Shown: in pieces, positions 54,911 to 64,000 of the stretch | Position numbering within the stretch: the first letter of the stretch is position 1 | Layout: each line of letters begins with the position of its first letter | Source of the DNA: Neostapfia colusana | Lineage: Eukaryota > Streptophyta > Magnoliopsida > Poales > Poaceae | Direction: 5' to 3' | NCBI GenBank assembly: GCA_030760725.1 | Contig: JASWHV010000001.1 | Location: 25,045,928-25,109,927 of the forward strand | Length of the DNA stretch: 64,000 nt | Program-made: the position numbers and the translations under genes | Notes under the pieces: generated by a model | Database searches by the model: none | What the model was told of the DNA's origin: nothing | Seen by the model: only the letters and a program-made list of their open reading frames with translations

Positions 54911-57352
54911 TTCTCCTCCTGATCCTGACACTGGCCCATGTCTACGATCCCGATCCTTCTTCTCATCTCCACGAACTTCTGTCTTCCAAGGGCCTTGGTC
55001 AAGATGTCCGCCATCTGGTCTTGAGTGGAGATTTGCTCAAACACAATAGTACCTCTGTCCACACACTCCCGTATGTAGTGGTACTTGACATCAATGTGCT
55101 TGCTTCTGTCATGGTGTACCGGGTTCCTGCTCAAGTCTATAGCTGACTTGTTATCAACCCGCAGCACTACGCCTTCGATTTTCCAGCTAAGTCCTCCATC
55201 AGCCGTGCCATCCATACACCTTGACATGCCCCTTGAGCTGCTGCGATGTATTTTGCTTCACATGAGGACAAGACCACCACCTTTTGTTTGCAGGACTGCC
55301 ATGAAACGGGGCTGTTTCCAAGACAAAACAGCACTCCTCTTGTGGTCTTGCGGTCCTCCACGTCTCCCGCATCGTCACTATTCGAGTACCCAATAAGCTC
55401 CATGTCTCCTCTTCTTGCATAGAAGACTCCATAGTTGATTGTACCCGCTATGTAGCGTACAATGCGTTTGACTGCAGCCAAATGATCCTCCTTGGGCTCC
55501 TCCAGAAACCGACTCACGTACCGGACCGAGTAGGCAAGATCGGGACGTGTGTTCACCAAGTATCGCAGTCCTCCCACCAAGCTCCTATAGTATATTGCAT
55601 GCACCAACGGACTATCACTTGTCTTGTAAAGCTTGAGGCCTTTCTCCATGGGGAATGCACAGGGGTTGCATCCCTCCAGGCCAGCTCTAGTGACAAGTTT
55701 GGAAGCGTAGACCGCCTGCCCAATGCTTATCCCTGCATCAGTTTGCCGCACCTCCAGGCCAAGATAATATGACAAGAGACCCAAGTCACTCATCTTGAAC
55801 CTCTTCATCATCTCCCCTTTGAACTTCTTGAGATCGCCTCCTCCTGTGATCACAAGATCGTCGACGTACACGCCGACAATGAGTTTCTCATCTTCAGCTC
55901 CACGGAAATAGATCCCGTGCTCGCTCGTACTCTTCCAGAAACCAAGCGACAGCAAGCTATTGTTGAGCTTGGCATTTCAGGCACTGGGCGCCTGACGAAG
56001 TCCATATAAAGCCTTCTTGAGCCGATACACCTTGTGTTCGGCTCCGTCGATGATGAAGCCAGCAGGTTGGGAGACGTACACCTCCTCCATCAAGTCGCCG
56101 TTCAAGAAGGCGCTTTCACGTCCATGTGATGTACCTCCCACCCCTTGTGCGCAACAACTGTAAGGAGCAAGCGAACAGATTCAAGACGAGCTACAGGAGC
56201 AAATATCTCATCAAAATCTATTCCTTGCCGTTGGACATAGACTTTTGCCACCAATCGAGCCTTGTGCTTCACCACCTCCCCATGCTCGTCCTTCTTCACC
56301 TTGAACACCCATTTGAGCCCAATGGGCTTGTGTCCTACAGGAAGATCAACAAGTTGCCAAGTCTTGTTTTCTTCTATGGACTCCATCTCCTCGAGCATGG
56401 CCCGTCTCCAGCACGGGTGTTCCTCAGCATCGGCGAAGGACGTGGGCTCCTCCGCGGTGGTGAACATGAGCTCCCCCTCCTCCAAGCTTGGTGGGCGCTC
56501 AGCCCGACCAGGAGGGGTGAGTGTTCCAAGCACGTTGCGCATCGTGCAGAACCGTACTTTCGCGCTGTCGTCATAGTAGGCGTCGACGACGTTGCTGCCG
56601 GGGTCCGACAGCGGTGTGGCGAAGCAGATGGGCCGTGGAGGGTTCCGAGGCGTGACGAAGGTGCTGGAATCTTCAAGTCCAGAACCCCCGCTGCTGTTGA
56701 CCCCCGTGCAGGACTGTCCCAGCATTGATTTGTGCTGGACAGTCCCTGCAGGGGCCTATGGGGCGACGCTGCAGGTGCTGGACCCTCTCCAGCAGGTCTG
56801 GAGGCTGGCGCAGGGACTCCTAGGGTCTGGGGTGCTGTTCTGCCCCTCCGGACCCTGCAGCACCTCTCCGGGTGCTGGAACAGCAGGTCCAGCAGGTGTT
56901 GGACCTAAGGAGTCGACGTGGAAGGCGGTGTAGTCCTCTTCTCCTGCTCCTTCTCCCCAGTCCCACTTGGCCGCCTCGTCAAATATCACGTCACGTGATA
57001 TGTGTGTGCGCCCATCAGCCGGATTATGCATCTGATAGCCCTTCGTTCCTGCAGCATAGCCAAGAAAAGTCATCGGTGTACTCCGGTCTTCCAACTTTTT
57101 CAGGTGGGGGCGCGTGTTCTTGACATGCCCCACACATCCAAAAGTTCAGAAATAGTTGACGGCTGGTCGCTCTCCATGCCAAGCTTCATATGGCGTCTTC
57201 CCGTCGAGGCCGCGGGTGGGGGATCAATTTAAGATGTAGACAGCCGTGATAACTGCCTCACCCCAAAAAATCACGGGCATACCCTTCGCCTTCAACATAC
57301 TCCTCGCCATGCCGACCACCGTCTGGTTGCACCGCTCCACAACCCCGTTTTG
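54911..57352 (-). pseudogene. Copia-4 integrase C-part, RT and RNase H
   Basis: QNGVVERCNQTVVG supplies the integrase Glu. Stops follow in the region that should read through to FGCVGHVKNTRPHL. A hinge and then RT: ENKTWQLVDLPVGHK, LKWVFKVKKDE, KARLVAKVYVQRQG. One base is missing near 56117 (DVKAPS, then shifted AFLNGDL). YVDD lies at plus 55857-55868 and a TGA stands in place of Trp near 55970. RNase H: YYRSLVGGLRYLVNTRPDLA, YSNSDDAGDVED, SSCEAKYIAAAQGA, where relatives have Asp in YSDSD and Glu in CEAEY. The catalytic Asp may therefore be lost. Confidence 0.8.
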
Positions 57353-58312
57353 CTACGGCGTATACGGGGCTGTGAGCTGACATTGTACTCCATGCTGAGT
57401 GCAGTACTCGCCGAACTCCTGTGAGGTGAACTCCCCTCCGCGATTAGTATGGAGTAGCTTCAGCCTCCTCCCGGACTCTAATTCAGTTGTTGCTTGGAAT
57501 TGCTGAATTAAGTCCGGCGTCTGGTCCTTGGTTGCTAGAAGATAGAGCCACATATAGCGGCTCATGTCATCCACTAGCAACAAGAACATCTTCTTGCCGC
57601 CTGGAGTCGTCGGCGTGATAGGCCCGCAGATGTCGCCGTGGACGAGGTCGAGCGCGCCCTCCGCGCGCCGCCTAGCTTGCTTGGGGAAGCTGGAGCACCT
57701 CTGCTTCCTGACCAAGCAAGCTTCGCACAATTGATCGACGTGATCAATTTGCGGAAGCCCGAGCACCATCTCCTATCGTGCCAACTTCCGAAGCGCCTGC
57801 AAGCCGACGTGTCCGTAGCGTTCGTGCCAACGCCACGCAACATCATTACGCCTCGTGGTTAGGCAAACCGGAAGTGTGATGTTGATCCTGATGGAGTACA
57901 GCTTGCTGTCGTCATGCTGAACTCGTTTGAGGAGACGCTGCTGCTCATCCCGCATGTGCATCACTCCTTCGTGCGCCGTGATGCTGTAGCCATCCTCATC
58001 CAGCTGGCCGACACTGATGAGGCTGGTGGTGACGTGCGGGATGAGGTAGACGCCTGTGAGCCTCCTGTACTCACCCATCTTGGTGGCGAATAGGACCGTA
58101 CCCTTCCCCTGGATACGCACGACGGAGTTGTCACCGACCTTGATGGTCCCGACAACGTTTTTGTCGAGCTCGGAGAAGACGGCGCGTGAACCCATCATGT
58201 GGTTGGTTGCGCCCGTGTCGAGGTACCAACGAGTGTCGTCAAAGTCATCGTCATTGCTGCGGTGAGCGAAGACACATCCCTCCACTATCTCTAGTGGGCG
58301 CGTAGGACGTTC
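57353..58312 (-). pseudogene. Copia-4 protease and integrase N-part
   Basis: In frame with gag after a TAG at 58315-58313: WYLDTGATNHMMGSRAVF (protease site), LISVGQLDEDGYSI, WHERYGHVGLQALRKLA then TAG, CEACLVRKQRC, DLVHGDICGPITPTTPGG and HTNRGGEFTSQEFGEYC. The second core Asp, normally in TDRGGEF, is Asn here. The piece ends at TAG 57355-57353. Confidence 0.8.
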
Positions 58313-59257
58313 CTACACAGGCTCCTCCTGTACAGAGGTCACCCTTGTCATAAACAAGGCGCCCTCCTCCTCCACCTTTGCCATGAAAGCCTGCTGCTGC
58401 GGCTTCTCCTTAGGCTTCGACCGACAGTCCCTGGCCCCGTGGCCCTTCTTCCTGCACTGGTCCCGCGGAATATCCTTCCCGGAACCTCCCTTCTTGCCTC
58501 CGTTCTTCTTGGGCGGTCCCTTTCGGCCGTCCCTCTTAGAAGAACCTGCGGACTGGGTAGACCGCTCCTCCTTCCGCTGTGCCTCCCACTCCTCCCGAAT
58601 GAGGTACAGCTGGCCGTTGTGTACTCCTCCCTTCTGCCGTGTCGAGTCGAAGGCGGTCTTAGCCGCCGTGAGATGCCTCGTCACCTCTGACAAGGTGAGG
58701 GTCGACACGTCCAGCAGTGTCGTGATCGCCACCATGATCTGTTGGAAGCGTTCTGGAACGGTTCGCAGGAACTTCTCCACGGCCCTCTCTTCTCCTATCT
58801 CCTCCCCTAGCGACGCAAGCCGTGATAGCATGCTGCTCAAGCGGAGGGAGAAGTCCTCCACACTCTCGCCATCCTTGAAGACAGCGTCTTCGAACTCCTT
58901 CTGGAGTTGCTGTGCCGTCGTCTTCTTCATGCGGTCGGCCCCGACCCGCATGATGGCGATCGTGTCCAATGCCTCCTTCGCCGTCCTCTTTTCTCCGATC
59001 GTCGTGATCATCTCCGGCGGGACAGCGCTGACCAAGATGTCAAGCGCCATCATATCTTCCTGCTCGCTCACGTTCCCCTCCTCCAAGGCCTTCCAAAGTA
59101 GTCGTGCCTTCAGCTTGATCTTCATCATGACAGCCCACTCTGCGTAGTTGGTCTTGGTGAGCACGGGGAACCCCGTCCCGGTGTTCACCTCACGAGCTGC
59201 CGGTGAGGGTGTCGCATGGATGGTGGCGCTGCCGCTGCTTGTAGGTGTAGACGACAT
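58313..59257 (-). CDS. Copia-4 gag
   Basis: 314 codons from the ATG at 59257-59255, just 28 bp inside the PBS, to a TAG. Landmarks are VLTKTNYAEWAVMMKIKL, RLLWKALEEG, ESVEDFSLRLSSMLSRLASL, VPERFQQIMVAI and a basic linker. The knuckle DQCRKKGHGARDC has the first Cys of the usual CxxC replaced by Asp. The frame is open and could still be translated. Its TAG separates it from protease, where relatives would read on. Confidence 0.8.
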   Translation of the reverse strand: MSSTPTSSGSATIHATPSPAAREVNTGTGFPVLTKTNYAEWAVMMKIKLKARLLWKALEEGNVSEQEDMMALDILVSAVPPEMITTIGEKRTAKEALDTIAIMRVGADRMKKTTAQQLQKEFEDAVFKDGESVEDFSLRLSSMLSRLASLGEEIGEERAVEKFLRTVPERFQQIMVAITTLLDVSTLTLSEVTRHLTAAKTAFDSTRQKGGVHNGQLYLIREEWEAQRKEERSTQSAGSSKRDGRKGPPKKNGGKKGGSGKDIPRDQCRKKGHGARDCRSKPKEKPQQQAFMAKVEEEGALFMTRVTSVQEEPV

Positions 59258-59303
59258 CTTGCAGAATTCAACCTAGGGTTGAAACTGGCTCTGATGCCAC
59301 GAA

Positions 59304-59880
59304 TGTTGCAATTCCGATGTTGAACACACCAAAAAACCTGCCTCTGTTCCACCTTGCTGGTGATGTCCAGCAGCAGTTTTGCACCCCACCTGGGTGCTGT
59401 TCTTGCTGTCCTGAGAGCAGGGGCTAGTAGCAGCAAGTAGAACAGAACAGAAAGGAGATCAGCAGCCGCAAATCTGTTCTGCTGTTGAGGGAGGCACGGA
59501 ACAGAGGAGATTAGGGGGGGGGGGGGCGGCGGCTGGTTCTAGGCCCTGGTGTCGGCTAGGGCAGAAACCTGGGAGGCGGCTAGGGCAGAGGTGAAGGCGG
59601 CGGCTCCAAGAGGGAGAGGTGGAGGCGGCTAGGATTTGAGGAGGAGGAATTCTTCTCTTTTTTGATCTCATCTAAAACTGGGGTGTTTGGCTTCTTTGTA
59701 TAGCCCCTCTTACAAGAGTCCTGATCTATTGCAACTCAATCTTTTAGTCTATCTCTAATTCTATCTCTAAGAAGACTAAACTTAGATTTCTTCTAGAAGG
59801 GGGATCCGGCCTGGGTCAGGGCAGACCAGCCCACATGGCCCAGTTCTGGCCACCCTGGGCCAGGGGCAGATCAGCCCACA
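59304..59880 (-). repeat. Copia-4 5' LTR
   Basis: 577-bp partner of 54333-54910, with the 13-G run at plus 59514-59526. It is adjacent to the PBS on the lower-coordinate side. Confidence 0.88.
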
Positions 59881-59885
59881 GGCCA

Positions 59886-60600
59886 TCTGGTCGGTCCTCA
59901 ACCGCAATACCTAGGAAGCGGTGAAGGTGTGCCAAGTCCTTCATAGCGAACTCCCGTTGTAAGGCAGAGATAGTGCGCCGGAGGAGAGCCGGACTAGATG
60001 TTGTCAGTACAATGTCATCGACGTACAGTAGAAGGTAGACAGTGTCACTGTCACGTCGATAGACAAACAGCAAAGTGTCCGACTTGGCCTCAATGAAGCC
60101 CAGCGAGACCAAGAAAGAGGCGAACTGGCTATACCAGGCTCGGGGTCCCTGCTTAAGACCATACAAGGATTTGTTCAGCTTACAGACCATGTCTGAGTGG
60201 GTTGAATCAACGAACTCTGTCGGCGGACTGCAGTATACCGTCTCTGTCAGAGTGCCGTGGAGGAAGGCGTTCTTGACGTCTAACCGGTGGACGGGTCAAG
60301 AAGGAGAGAGAGGCAGCAACAGAACTGTACAAACCATCACCGGCTTCACTACCGGACTGAAGGTCTCATCGTAGTCGACTCTAGGGCGCTGAGTGAAGCC
60401 TCAAAGTACCCACCGAGCCTTGTTCTCTCCAAGGTACCATCCGCCTTCTTCTTATGTGTGAATACCCACTTGCCTGTGACAACATTGCCACGACCGGGAC
60501 GAGGAACCAGGTCCAAGGTCCGGTTGGCAAGCAGGGTCGCATACTATTCCTCCGTAGCGCGACGCCAGTGAGGATCGGCGAGGGCGCTATGGACGACAGA
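59886..60600 (-). pseudogene. Copia-3 reverse transcriptase
   Basis: Minus strand: FLHGTLTETVYCSPPTEFVD, DMVCKLNKSLYGLKQGPRAW, LFVYRRDSDTVYLLLYVDDI with YVDD at plus 60014-60025, and FAMKDLAHLHRFLGIAVEDR. At 59881 it meets Copia-4, beyond which RNase H continues. Upstream parts near 60250-60600 are frame-shifted. Confidence 0.75.
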
Positions 60601-61346
60601 TGGAATGGGCGAGATCGAAGAAGAGCCGGACGGTGGAGACGTCGACGAGAAGACAGCCTTGGAGAAGCGCTCTACCGGCCGGAGGGCCCAGCAGCACATT
60701 GAGTCACCATCGGGTGAACGTGACACGGGTCCCTGTAGAGCAGAGGAGGATGATACACCAGGGGCTCGGAGCGAGCAGGAGCTGGAGCACCAACCCGCTC
60801 CCGTCGCTGATAGACAATAGCTGGTCTCGTGGCCGCGCGTAGCGCGGCGAGTGACGTGGGGGGCTCTGGTGCCGTGCGTGGCACAGCTCGAGCTGGGGCA
60901 CCAACCCACACTCGTCGCTGGTAGACAAGTGCGGGGTTGGTGAACCGAGAAGCCGGGGTCGCGGGAGATGCGACCGGTGACGTCAGGGACGCCGAGGCCT
61001 CGCGAGGCGCAGCTGGTGACACCGGGGACGTCGGGCTCGCAGCAGGTGACATCAGGGACGCCGAGGCCGCGCGTGGCGCAGCTGGTGACGTCGCAGCCAC
61101 GCGAGGTGCAGCGGGCGACCTCGGGGACGCCGCTGCAGCACGTGGTGCAGCCGGTGACATCGGGGGCTCCAGGGCCACGCATGGCGCAGCGCGTGTCATG
61201 CCTTCAGAAGAAAGAGGCCAAGGCAGCTGGAGAGGAGTAGCCTCGGAGTCTGTAGGAAAAAGAGAATCCAGCTCTGCGGTGGAACCGAAATAGGAGGTGG
61301 AGAAAGGAAAGGAGGACTCATCAAAGACGACGTGTTGAGAGATCAA
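60601..61346 (-). pseudogene. Copia-3 hinge with Ala/Pro repeats
   Basis: The frame starts HVVFDESSFPFST, the usual end of the integrase region. It then runs through an Ala/Ser/Pro-rich stretch with repeated SPAAPR-ASAS units, coded by imperfect repeats at plus 60950-61180, and YQRRxRVGAP units. This linker between integrase and RT varies in copia elements. It has no catalytic role. Confidence 0.65.
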
Positions 61347-62460
61347 GAGTCGGTGAGTGGTGAGATCAAGGCACCGGTATCCCTTATGATCAAGGGAATA
61401 CCTGAGGAAAACACAACGTGTCGAGCGAGGCGCAAGCTTATGTGGGGCGGTGGCGGAAAGATTAGGGTAGCAAGCGCACCCGAAGACTCGAAGATGATTG
61501 TAAAGAGGAGTAGTGCCGTATAAAACGAAGTAAGGGATGGAAGCACGAATCGCCTTGGTGGGAAGGCGATTAATCAGGAGGGTGGCAGTGTGAAGGGCCT
61601 CAACTCAGTACCGGGCAGGAATGGATACAGGGAGCGCATGACATCGTTGGTGGTACAATCATGCGCTCAACCTTGCCGTTCTGAGGAGAGGTGTACGGAC
61701 AAGACATGCGCAACTGGACTCCATGTGCGAAGAGAAAGTTACGAAACACCGAGTTATCAAACTCGCGTCCATTATCGCACTGAATAGCTCGGATAGTGCG
61801 CCCAAGCTGAGTGGACACCCAAACGAAGAAGTGAGAATGAGTGATAAATGTCTCAGACTTCAGACGTAAAGGAAATGTCCATGAAAAATGTAAAAATCAT
61901 CAATTATCACCAAGTAATAATTAAAGCCTGACACAATGGTAATAGGTGATGTCCACAAATCACAATGAATAAGATCAAAAAATGTGCTCAACATAAGTCA
62001 CAGAAGTCGGAAAAGGGAGCCGAACATGGCGACCAAGCTGACAAGCATGACATAAAGAATAATATGTGCCCCTAGTACATGAGATGACTGAACTACTGGA
62101 CAACTTAGACATGGAATCTGCACCACGATGGCCAAGCCGGCGATGCCAAGTGGTGGATGAAGCTGTCATAGTCAGGGCAAAAGGTGGAGACACAGAGGAA
62201 GTAGGAAGTCGAAGAGTGTACAGGGGCCCCGAGCTATCACATCAAAAAAGAAGTCACCGGGTAGAAAGATCCTTCACAGATAAACCAAAAGGATCAAACT
62301 CAATGGAAAAATTATTATCAATGGTAAAACAACGGACGAAAAAAATTCTGAATAATATCCGGAGCGACAAACTCCGCCTATGTTGTAATGACATAGCCGA
62401 TCTCAAGCCCGGTAAAGGAGGAAGGTTGTGATAGGCTTGGCGAGCCAACAACTACACTTA
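61347..62460 (-). pseudogene. Copia-3 integrase and GAG-pre-integrase
   Basis: Minus strand pieces: FSIEFDPFGLSVKDLSTR, SSTTWHRRLGHRGADSMSKL, CHACQLGRHVRLPFP, TIRAIQCDNGREFDNSVFRN and PYTSPQNGKVER. The HHCC finger and the D..E parts of the core are recognisable. Frameshifts lie near 61640, 61860 and 62200. The protease and gag beyond 62460 are missing. Confidence 0.75.
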
Positions 62461-63286
62461 GCCATTCTCATGAAAATGAAACTTAATAGAGATTCGTTGG
62501 GGCGTAACCCTCTTAACAACGCGCCATATCAGAACCCAGGTATGGTGTTAAGTGGGCAAGGGCCGGGTAGACACCGCCTTAGTGGCGCACCATATCGGGA
62601 CCCGGATATGGTGTTAAATGGGCAAGGGCCGGATCACCACCACCTTAGTGGCGTGCTGCATCATCGCCCAGATGTAGTGATAAGTGAGCAAGGGTCTTTG
62701 CATCTTACTCGATGAGTGCAAAGCGTAAGGAAGCTAGCCGGGTAACATAGATTTCGGGTGGGTAGTTGGAATGTAGCATCCTTGACGGGGAAGCTACGTG
62801 AGTTAGTGGATGTTGCCATTCGGAGACGAGTAAATATCCTTTGTGTACAAGAGACTAGATGGGCAGGTCAAAAGGCGAGAGAAGTCGAGAATACCGGTTT
62901 CAAGCTTTGGTATTCTGGATCGGCTGGGACTAGGAATGGCGCAGGTGTTCTAATAGATAAGAGTCTTAAGGATGAATTAGTGGATGTTCGAAGACGAGGG
63001 GATAGGATCATCTTAATCAAGATAGTAATTGGGGACATTGTCTTGAACGTCATTAGTGCTTATGCCCCACAAGTTGGGCTCAACATGAGTGCTAAGAGGC
63101 AATTTTGGGAGGACTTGGATGATATGATTATTAGTGTACCGATAACCGAGAAACTCCTCATAGGAGGAGATCACAATGGTCATGTAGGTGCAACTAACGT
63201 AGGATTTGAGGGAGTACATGGAGGCTTTGGATGCGGCGATAGAAATCAAGAGGGTAAGGACATCCTAGACTTTGTTGTAGCCTATG
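62461..63286 (+). mobile_element. RTE-type LINE, 5' region and endonuclease
   Basis: After a repeat-containing 5' part, an open frame from about 62749 reads GSWNVASLTGKLREL, ILCVQETRWAGQKAREVE, GFKLWYSGSAGTRNGAG, ISAYAPQVGLNMSAKRQF, LLIGGDHNGHVGATNVGFEG and GGFGCGDRNQEGKDIL. These are the EEP (APE-like) endonuclease blocks of plant RTE elements; the catalytic Glu of QETRW and the Asp and Asn of GGDxNGHVG are kept. The endonuclease nicks target DNA for primed reverse transcription. The start codon is unclear (GTG at 62758, no ATG). A copia LTR cuts it at 63286, so no RT is seen. Confidence 0.8.
62521..62715 (+). repeat. Three tandem units of about 65 bp in the RTE 5' region
   Basis: Units start near 62521, 62586 and 62650. 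Each carries a CATATC...GG(T/A)TATGGTGTTAA-like core, then GGGCAAGGGCCGG or AGCAAGGGTC, and ends in (C)CTTAGTGGCG or a decayed form. Units 1 and 2 are close and unit 3 diverged. The core CATATCGGGACCCGGATATG is nearly self-complementary. Confidence 0.65.
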
Positions 63287-63401
63287 TGTTAGACTATGTG
63301 TGTGTCAAGGGGTATTGTGGTCTTTTGAGTTAGGCTTCATAGCCTATAAATGTAACCCCCTCCCTTTGCATTATCAACAATGTGTTCATTTCCTTCTCAC
63401 A
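63287..63401 (+). repeat. Short copia LTR with decayed PBS
   Basis: It begins TGTTAGACTATGTG, has a CCTATAAATG promoter box near 63340 and ends CTTCTCACA at 63401. TAGTGTCAGATTAG, a decayed TGGTATCAGAG primer site, follows at once. The flanking candidate for a TSD on the left is CTATG (63282-63286); the right copy is outside the window. It interrupts the RTE endonuclease frame. Confidence 0.6.
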
Positions 63402-64000
63402 TAGTGTCAGATTAGGGTTTACCTTGGGCCTCCTTTCACCAGCCGCCACCTCCTCTCTCTCCCCCACAGCCGCCGCCTCACCACAACCAGCTGTCGCCTC
63501 CTCCTCCATGTAGTAGGCCCGCCGCCACTGCCAGCGAGCTAGTGGCAGCCCGCCGCCCACATGCAGCACCTCGATGAGCAGGCCATGGCCCGGCCAGCGC
63601 CTCCCCTAGATCCGTCGTCGGCTTCCCCAGCCTCGGCGCGGCTGGGTTCGCCGCCACCTTCCCCAGGCAAGGCACGGCTGGATCCGCCATCGGCTTCCCG
63701 AGCCTCGGCGTTCTCGAGGGATCCACCGACTCCTCCCCACCGGCCGCCAGCGCCAAGGCCGCGGAGGCGCGGCTCCCGTCGCTCCGCATCTGACCACCGT
63801 CGTGCGCCGCCTCGTGCAAATGCTGGCGGCGTCCAACATCCTCTCCCAGCGCTACGGCGCCGTCTCGGAGCCCGAGGCCGAGCGCGCGACCACCGTTGAG
63901 GCTGAGGTTGTCGCCGCCAGCCCACTACCTAGGCAAGCGAGCATGTTGAGACGTAGCTACCTGGATAGACAGAGTGGGGCAGAAGGGGCGGCTGGTGGTG
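63402..64000 (+). pseudogene. WPP-domain gene fragment behind the copia LTR
   Basis: In one frame LPSLRI is followed by TGA (63791-63793, where the WPP family has the Trp codon TGG) and PPS. In the next frame VVRRLVQMLAASNILSQRYG, then AVSEPEAERA and VEAEVVAAS follow. These are the core of WPP domains, nuclear-envelope targeting modules of plant MAF1/WPP proteins. The Trp-to-stop change and the frameshift make it a relic. GC-rich sequence with a duplicated segment (63608 and 63681 onward) precedes it. Whether the copia element captured it, or both simply lie side by side, is open. Confidence 0.55.

Larger units (their letters stand above)
54333..59880 (-). mobile_element. Copia-4: complete copia inserted in Copia-3
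   Basis: LTRs lie at 54333-54910 and 59304-59880 (578 and 577 bp), minus-strand ends TGTGGGCTGATC...GAATTGCAACA. The 5-bp flanks TGCCA (54328-54332) and GGCCA (59881-59885) differ by one base and are its TSD. The PBS TGGCATCAGAGCCAG (plus 59285-59299) and the purine tract AGGAGGAGAA are in place. gag-pol has about five in-frame stops and one lost base, so it is moderately young and not autonomous. Confidence 0.9.
53347..62460 (-). mobile_element. Copia-3: short-LTR copia, 5' truncated
   Basis: This minus-strand copia of the Hopscotch/Ale-like type carries a 159-bp 3' LTR at 53347-53505. Then, towards higher coordinates, come RNase H, (Copia-4 insertion), RT, a long hinge, integrase and GAG-pre-integrase. 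The purine tract GGGAGAGGGGG precedes its LTR. The 5' LTR and gag are missing. Recognisable coding ends at about 62460, next to an RTE-type LINE. The sequence is broken by many stops. Confidence 0.8.

Noticed and set aside
58383..59147. 254-codon plus-strand frame over Copia-4 gag
   Set aside because: It is the antisense shadow of a gag frame with clear copia motifs.

Overview
This is nuclear DNA of a flowering plant, most likely a grass. The evidence is split genes with GT-AG introns, very GC-rich coding exons, an Au-type SINE, a Stowaway-type MITE, and grass-style Tat and Tekay gypsy and copia LTR retrotransposons. Nothing fixes the species, and there is no sign of prokaryotic or organellar organisation. 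Almost all of the 64 kb is transposable-element DNA stacked in layers.

Left edge (1-4.6 kb): eroded LTRs and pol scraps. At 5.05-7.0 kb lies an intronless, broken copy of the splicing factor SYF1 (XAB2), on the + strand. Facing it tail to tail is a split RING-H2 (E3 ubiquitin ligase-like) gene on the - strand. Its four visible coding segments lie at 52762-52835, 21127-21194, 20176-20239 and 19866-19703 continued at 7868-7331. All splice sites and phases agree, so this one gene spans at least 45 kb. Its last exon is cut by a Tat-type gypsy element (7869-19702, TSD GTCTT). Its first visible intron was swollen to about 31.6 kb by a LINE that itself became a landing pad.

Landing pad (about 21.5-52.7 kb, + strand L1-type LINE): it carries three SINEs, Copia-1 (23919-28850, TSD CCTTC), the chromodomain gypsy element Gypsy-2 (28868-40988, TSD GAAAT), a Stowaway MITE (41488-45634, TSD TA) that holds a 4-kb LTR, and Copia-2 (45773-51981, TSD TATTG). 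Removing each insertion restores the LINE order, so the order of events can be read.

Right side (53.3-64 kb): Copia-3 (- strand, short 159-bp LTR) is interrupted by Copia-4 (54333-59880, near-identical TSD). An RTE-type LINE endonuclease follows, cut by a short copia LTR. Behind that LTR is a wrecked WPP-domain gene fragment.

The most unusual item is in Gypsy-2. An intact 264-codon ORF ahead of gag begins with a close imitation of the histone H3 tail (ARTRLTARKSTGG), preceded by a splice-acceptor-like sequence. The same element's integrase ends in a chromodomain, a module known in other proteins to bind modified H3 tails.
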